Source: Marasmius tenuissimus (taxonomy: Eukaryota; Basidiomycota; Agaricomycetes; Agaricales; Marasmiaceae). From it: a stretch of DNA of 64,000 bases. Numbering within the stretch: the stretch's first letter is position 1; every line of letters starts with the position of its first letter. This document shows positions 59,286-64,000 of this stretch, in pieces. The notes below the pieces were generated by a model, which worked only from the letters and a program-made list of their open reading frames with translations, did not search any database and was not told the origin of the DNA. Location: contig JAQOTA010000044.1 of the NCBI GenBank assembly GCA_029532415.1, forward strand, positions 62,001 through 126,000, read 5' to 3'. The position numbers were made by a program, and so were the translations under genes.

Positions 59286-62248
59286 GCAGTTCACCCAATA
59301 AAGCCGCCCAAGGCATTGCCCGCAGCAACCTCATCCTCCCAACGACGCGTCACAAAACAGCCGAGAGAAGAAGGGACCAGTGACAAAATGGACTTGAGGA
59401 GGAGTAAGAGAAGGCGCGTTTGAATGATGCACTCTTGCCATCCGCATGGCAAGGACCAATGGACTCTCAGTGCTCTCATCTCATCACTCTCATTCCCTTT
59501 CTCTTTTACAATCACATACGCGTATTTCACAGTTTCTTTCACTTATGATATTCACCTCTCCTCTGCATTCCATCCAAATTCCCTCCTTCCCTCCTACTAT
59601 TTCATTTCTTTATCTAGTCGTTGGCACTTTCCTTGACTTCTGACTTATAGCTTGAAACACGTTGCATCCCCCTCTGACATCCGACACCAATGATCCCGAG
59701 TTACTGATGGCGCCCGTTCCTATATTCACCACTTCATGTGTGGCCACTGAAGACCTTGTCCACCTTCATGCTCACCTTGGTATTGTAGGTCCCCTCGAAG
59801 CTTGATCCTACTTCAATCACTGAGCCAGCAGGGAGGAACAGATGTCAGTGATAGCGGAGAACTGCTTCCTTTCCTGCATACACTAAAGACTGATACTCAT
59901 ATTCTGTCAATGTTCATTTCGCTTCTGTTTGTATTCACGCTTCACCTTCTCGTTCCTGATGTTCATATGTGGTCCCATAACCGCCCTCTCCTCATATTTA
60001 CAATTCCTCATACTTAGTTTCCATCGTCCAATTCACTTGATTCTCTTCAACTTTTACTCTACTTGTGCATGTGACAGCGAAGACTTCGGAATGTCTACGT
60101 GGTTTATACATAAACAACTGATAACCCCAACCTTCTTTCTCCCAACCTTCCCTAGTACTACAGACAACTCTACTGCACTGGCCCAGATTTGAGCCTGGGT
60201 TGTGCCCACCATATTTTCCTTGGCCATAGGGCCTGTGAGCCTCGAGGAGTCAAATAACGGGACCTTAACAACGCTGCCACGGCGAGGAACAAGGCACGTG
60301 GGTTTTGGAGTACAAGTTGTGTGAGTAAGGACTCCGAGGGACAATTAGGCCTGTTGCGAGGAGGAGGGTTGGTGTTCCCGGACTGGCAGATCTTTTTGAT
60401 TCCTTCAACGCCGCCCCGGACCATGGACTTAGACTCGAGAGTTCATTGACTTTGAAAATCTGTTTGTTGTTGTAAATTTACTCTGCAGACACTCAATACC
60501 GGACTTATAGTTTGTACAATACGTGCCCATTTGGACAGCCCCGAGCTCATTGATCTTGCATCTATCACGGACTTGATTTTTTTAAGGGCGTCGTAGAGAA
60601 ACATGGACTTTTGAAAAGTACTGACATACTAGTACCGCTTACCCTCACGCTCTTTACTACCCAGCCACGCATTCGTTCGGAATATCACGATCCTGTACTT
60701 GAACTCGCCACTCCCTGAGCGACGCGACTATCAACTACCCAGGTCGCGCCGAGCACGTGCTGAGAGCGTTCACGTGGCATTACTTCCATCCCCGGCCCGA
60801 GTTGTGATATTAACTTCCTTGCTCAACGACCACCATCTTCCCACTATCCGCGGCAAAGGAAAGAAAAGCTAACTATCCATCTCCCGAAATGAATACTCGC
60901 GGATGTCGCTACGAAATCTCAAGAACCCTCAACTTCTTTTATGATTCACGCTGCCTCTAAATTTCTGCATCCCACCGGTCGACCATACGGAGTCTGATAT
61001 CAGAGGGTTATACTTGCCGCGTGGCTTTAGTTTGCTGCATTTGAGGGCATTGATGGTCGAGGAGTCAATAATAGGACAGAAAGATACAGTTTCTGGCCAT
61101 CATATATCAAGAGCAAAAATGTATCGCCAACCCGCAATGAAAGTGCGTTTGCTTTGACATTTTTCGGTGTCTTTCAACCTGACTATGGGCTCATCAGATA
61201 GATCGCGTATGATGCTCTTTCGAGTACTCTCCGTACTCTATGCTAGAATTTGAGGTCTTGTCGGAGGATGATACCGAATGAGGTTGGAAGGTCATAAGTA
61301 GCCTAAAGAAGAGGAAAGATGTCAGCGCTGAAGGTACGTACTACAACATTCCTGGTGCTTTTTCTGCCTTGCCGCTGACGTACGTATGCACTGACAGTAT
61401 TCTGGTGAATAGCATCGAGGAAAAAGGACGATACATCAAACATTTCCGTTAGACCAACCAGGGCCGAGTGCAGTTAGGAATACGAAGATTGTCCTTGCGA
61501 CTACGACGCGCCCAACCCCCGTTTGCTATCCTAGAATGCTGAAAAGGGTATCAAGACCTAGTCGAAGATTGTCTGGGCGCGGGTGGAGATCAAAGAGATG
61601 CTAGTGCACACCATCTCAAATTTATGTTTCTGGCACGATCGCAAGCAGATCTCTGTTGTGCTGGGTAAGTACCCTTTTGCTCAGGCATGCTTCGATGCTG
61701 ACCCAGATTTGCTAGCATACACCTTTCGCACCAGAACAGAAATTTGCAGGGCTCTCTCGGTTTCGGACATTGCCAGTGTCAATGTGGGTTAGTTTCGTCA
61801 CTGCTAATTCCTAGAGCACCACACAGGTAAAAGCCTTATCTTGTCCTTTGATCTTTTGGCATGTTTGTGATACTAAACATCTCGTAGAACCTTTGCTCAC
61901 CACGCACCGTATATCGACGTGCTGGAAGAGTGGTTAATACCACCCAGTCGTTCAAAGAATGGTGGTGGAGATTCAGGGTCATGACACGATGGTTCATTGT
62001 TCGATTTCATGGCTGGTAGTGGCTCATGCACAAGGCCTTCATGGAGCCGACGGTGATCGCCGAGTTGACATCCTGCTTTGGACAGACAATGGTCGAGGAG
62101 TCATTTGTAAAGCGCGGGTCAACAGGGGGTTCACTCTGACGCATCTTTTCAACCTACCTCCACCTTCCCTGTTTTCTTCGTCGCTACTTTCTACCTCAGT
62201 TGTTACTTTTTGTGTGTTTCGTTTGCCTTCTATCTTCGTCGTCTCGAA
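59286..62248. other. No gene seen
   Basis: The first 1.1 kb is pyrimidine-rich with many stops. Later parts hold only short open frames without motifs. The bases before 62249 are C/T-rich, as in fungal promoters. Confidence 0.45.
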
Positions 62249-63214
62249 ATGAACTTTGAACGGTGAGTCCTTGGATTTTTCCTGCTATTTATCGAAGGAC
62301 GTCGAAAACTTACTGTCGTCTCTGCCTCCCACAGAAGACATACTCAAGCTCCTGATGACACGTCTCCGCCACCGAATGAAAATGGTAAACACACACGTCG
62401 CATAGATGATGACGAAGATTTGGACACTGGCGGTAGACGATTCTCCAAATACCAGCATTTGGAAGAGAAGGGCATGGAGGTGAGCAAGGAAGGGTGAGCT
62501 GCTACCTCTTTCCCTTTCGTCGAACATCTGATAAGCTGCCTTTTCATAGTCTCGCTCTGATGTTCACCAGTTTGAGTGAGTGATAGACTCTACCACCGTT
62601 CTTTGCCACCGTTACTGACGAGGAATCTAGGGACGAGCTCATACCAGCCCTTGAAGAATACGTGGACGATAGTCTGGTGCCTCTCGGAAAAAACCCTCCC
62701 ATTCTCCATACCGAATTCCCTTCCAAGGCCGCTGCCACAAAGAACAAGCCACACAAGCCCGCCGCCTCCCCGGCAATCAATGCACCTATCCATGGCCAGT
62801 CCGAGGAACACCCCCATCTCGAGGTAGATCACAAACTTAACGTTAGCACAGAGGAACGCAGTGAAGCACCTTGCTCTTCCCGGCGGACCTCACTGCGCGG
62901 ACCTCAGCTTCTTCAAGGGTCCTTCTGTGAGTGGGAGCTTGGTCGTGAGGTCTGATTTGGGTTGCTGACGTCTCTTGTGGCAGAACCCCTCGGTGCCACT
63001 ATCAGCAGGACAGGCCCCCAGTACCACGGAGGTCGCAACCTCGACCACTGCTTCCCAGAGTCCTTACCACCCGTCTTCGCATCCACCAGCACCCTCTGTG
63101 TTTGGTGTAGCCGCACCTCAACCAACCGGAACTCAACAGCTTCCGATGTCTTCATCGCTTGTGCCCAACTTTCGAGCGCCCGTTGCTGCAGCGATTGCGG
63201 CTCTCGTTCAATGA
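62249..63214 (+). CDS. Hypothetical Ser/Pro-rich multi-exon gene
   Basis: Exons with good phase: 62249-62262 (MNFER), 62335-62493 (TSPPPNENGKHTRRIDDDED, FSKYQHLEEKGMEV), 62550-62575 (LALMFTSL) and 62631 onward (DELIPALEEYVDDSLVPLG, NPPILHTEFPSKAAA). A further exon reads NAVKHLALPGGPHCADLSFF up to a GTGAGT at about 62927. It is followed from about 62985 by NPSVPLSAGQAPSTTEVATS and a stop at 63214. The join between the exon at 62631 and the later ones is unresolved: either an intron near 62802-62850 with a weak donor, or a frame change. Low-complexity Ser/Thr/Pro composition prevents family assignment. Confidence 0.4.
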
Positions 63215-63301
63215 CAGTAATCTGCTGCTCAATCACTCGGAACCCAGCGTATTCCATACTCCACGCCCTTTGCGCGTAACCTTTCGATCCTAACTGTTTC
63301 C

Positions 63302-63931
63302 ATGTTCCCGGCTGTCTGTCGAAGATATGGCCCCGGGATATACCCAACTCAAGTCCCACTGGCCCCGACTCATCAGAACGGACTCGCTCCACCCCCACCT
63401 CCCTGCGTCTCTCGCGCCGATCTTCTTCAAGTTCTCGCTTCGGCTACTCTCACGGCCAGCGCCACCTCTACTTCTAATGGTATCAGTGGTAGTGGTCCTT
63501 CCGCCACGACAATGTCGGCGCATGCCACATACTCCAATGTGGCGCCAATGAACTACGTTCCTCTGCCACCGGGCATGGCGGCTGGGCCCTCCAGCTCTAC
63601 CGACACCGTTCTCAACGCTGGCAATCATGGAGCTTCCGCCGACGCCTCTGACTCGAAGGTGACTTGCCAATATTGTGGCAAGAGTTTGAAACGCTTTCGG
63701 AAAGATCATTTCAGACGCGTTGGGTCTAGAAAGGCACGAGAGGTCTGGGGAGTGGGGTGTCCCGAGCTTGACGACGATTGGAGGCGAACCGTTGAAGTTG
63801 CCTCCCTTTTTATCTGGTTTGGTCTTCCTGCGCACACGGCCTTTCTCTGTTTACACGATTCCTACTTTCTACTCACATCTCAGGCTTTTCGCAATTTCAC
63901 CATAAAAAGACATCGATCATGTATTTATTAG
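63302..63931 (+). CDS. Ser/Ala/Pro-rich open frame with a Cys/His tail
   Basis: Open for 209 codons. It is Pro/Ser/Thr/Ala-rich (NGISGSGPSATTMSAHATYS) and then has VTCQYCGKSLKRFRKDHFRR, a single CxxC followed by a basic, His-containing stretch that could be half a zinc finger. It may be the 3' part of the gene starting at 62249, joined by an intron across 63180-63320. The last 60 codons look like read-through into 3' sequence. Confidence 0.3.
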   Translation: MFPAVCRRYGPGIYPTQVPLAPTHQNGLAPPPPPCVSRADLLQVLASATLTASATSTSNGISGSGPSATTMSAHATYSNVAPMNYVPLPPGMAAGPSSSTDTVLNAGNHGASADASDSKVTCQYCGKSLKRFRKDHFRRVGSRKAREVWGVGCPELDDDWRRTVEVASLFIWFGLPAHTAFLCLHDSYFLLTSQAFRNFTIKRHRSCIY

Positions 63932-64000
63932 CACTTGCCCTTCCTGTATCGTAATAGCGAATGATTTTCATACATATAAGCACATTGTATAAAAGTTCTG

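Noticed and set aside
60170..60230. tRNA-like ending GAGCCTGGGTTGTGCCCACC
   Set aside because: No acceptor-stem partner or D and anticodon arms at the right distances.

Overview
The window looks like nuclear DNA of a filamentous basidiomycete, most likely an Agaricomycete. The reasons are many 41-91 nt GT-AG introns with CTAAC-type branch points, F-box/LRR proteins, a myosin-type (class V) chitin synthase, a fungal heme peroxidase, an OrsD-like zinc-finger giant protein and a Ty1/copia element. All calls come from reading the sequence and from remembered family patterns; no database search was run.

Left part (1-25 kb): a repeat-rich accessory region. A minus-strand gene running from about 11.7 kb down to 1.5 kb encodes a USP-like cysteine-peptidase domain and its usual downstream region. 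It is broken by in-frame stops, frameshifts and a complete Ty1/copia retrotransposon (2659-9027). The copia has 330-bp LTRs that differ at one base and a GTACA target duplication. Removing the insertion leaves the peptidase frame continuous. From 17452 to 24946 lie two abutting elements with long terminal inverted repeats; together they are flanked by the 8-bp direct repeat GGCGGAGT. Related termini occur at 63 and 13438.

Middle part (25-54 kb): one intact five-exon F-box/LRR-type gene (25150-27206), one intact four-exon C2H2 zinc-finger gene (38739-39956) and a run of decayed ordinary genes. The decayed genes are a protein kinase, an RCC1-repeat protein with a PHD finger, a heme peroxidase, a chitin synthase with a myosin-type N-terminus, an F-box/nucleotidyltransferase-like gene, an alpha/beta hydrolase and a glutathione S-transferase. 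They carry stops, frameshifts, deletions or loss of catalytic residues. Several stops replace a tryptophan.

Right part (54.7-59.3 kb): an apparently intact six-exon gene of about 1414 residues. It has duplicated Cys/His modules, an OrsD-type double zinc finger, acidic linkers and a C-terminal region that fits the spacing and signature of a tyrosine recombinase. This is the best candidate in the window for an undescribed mobile or chromosome-maintenance system. A low-confidence Ser/Pro-rich multi-exon gene begins at 62249 and runs towards the right edge.
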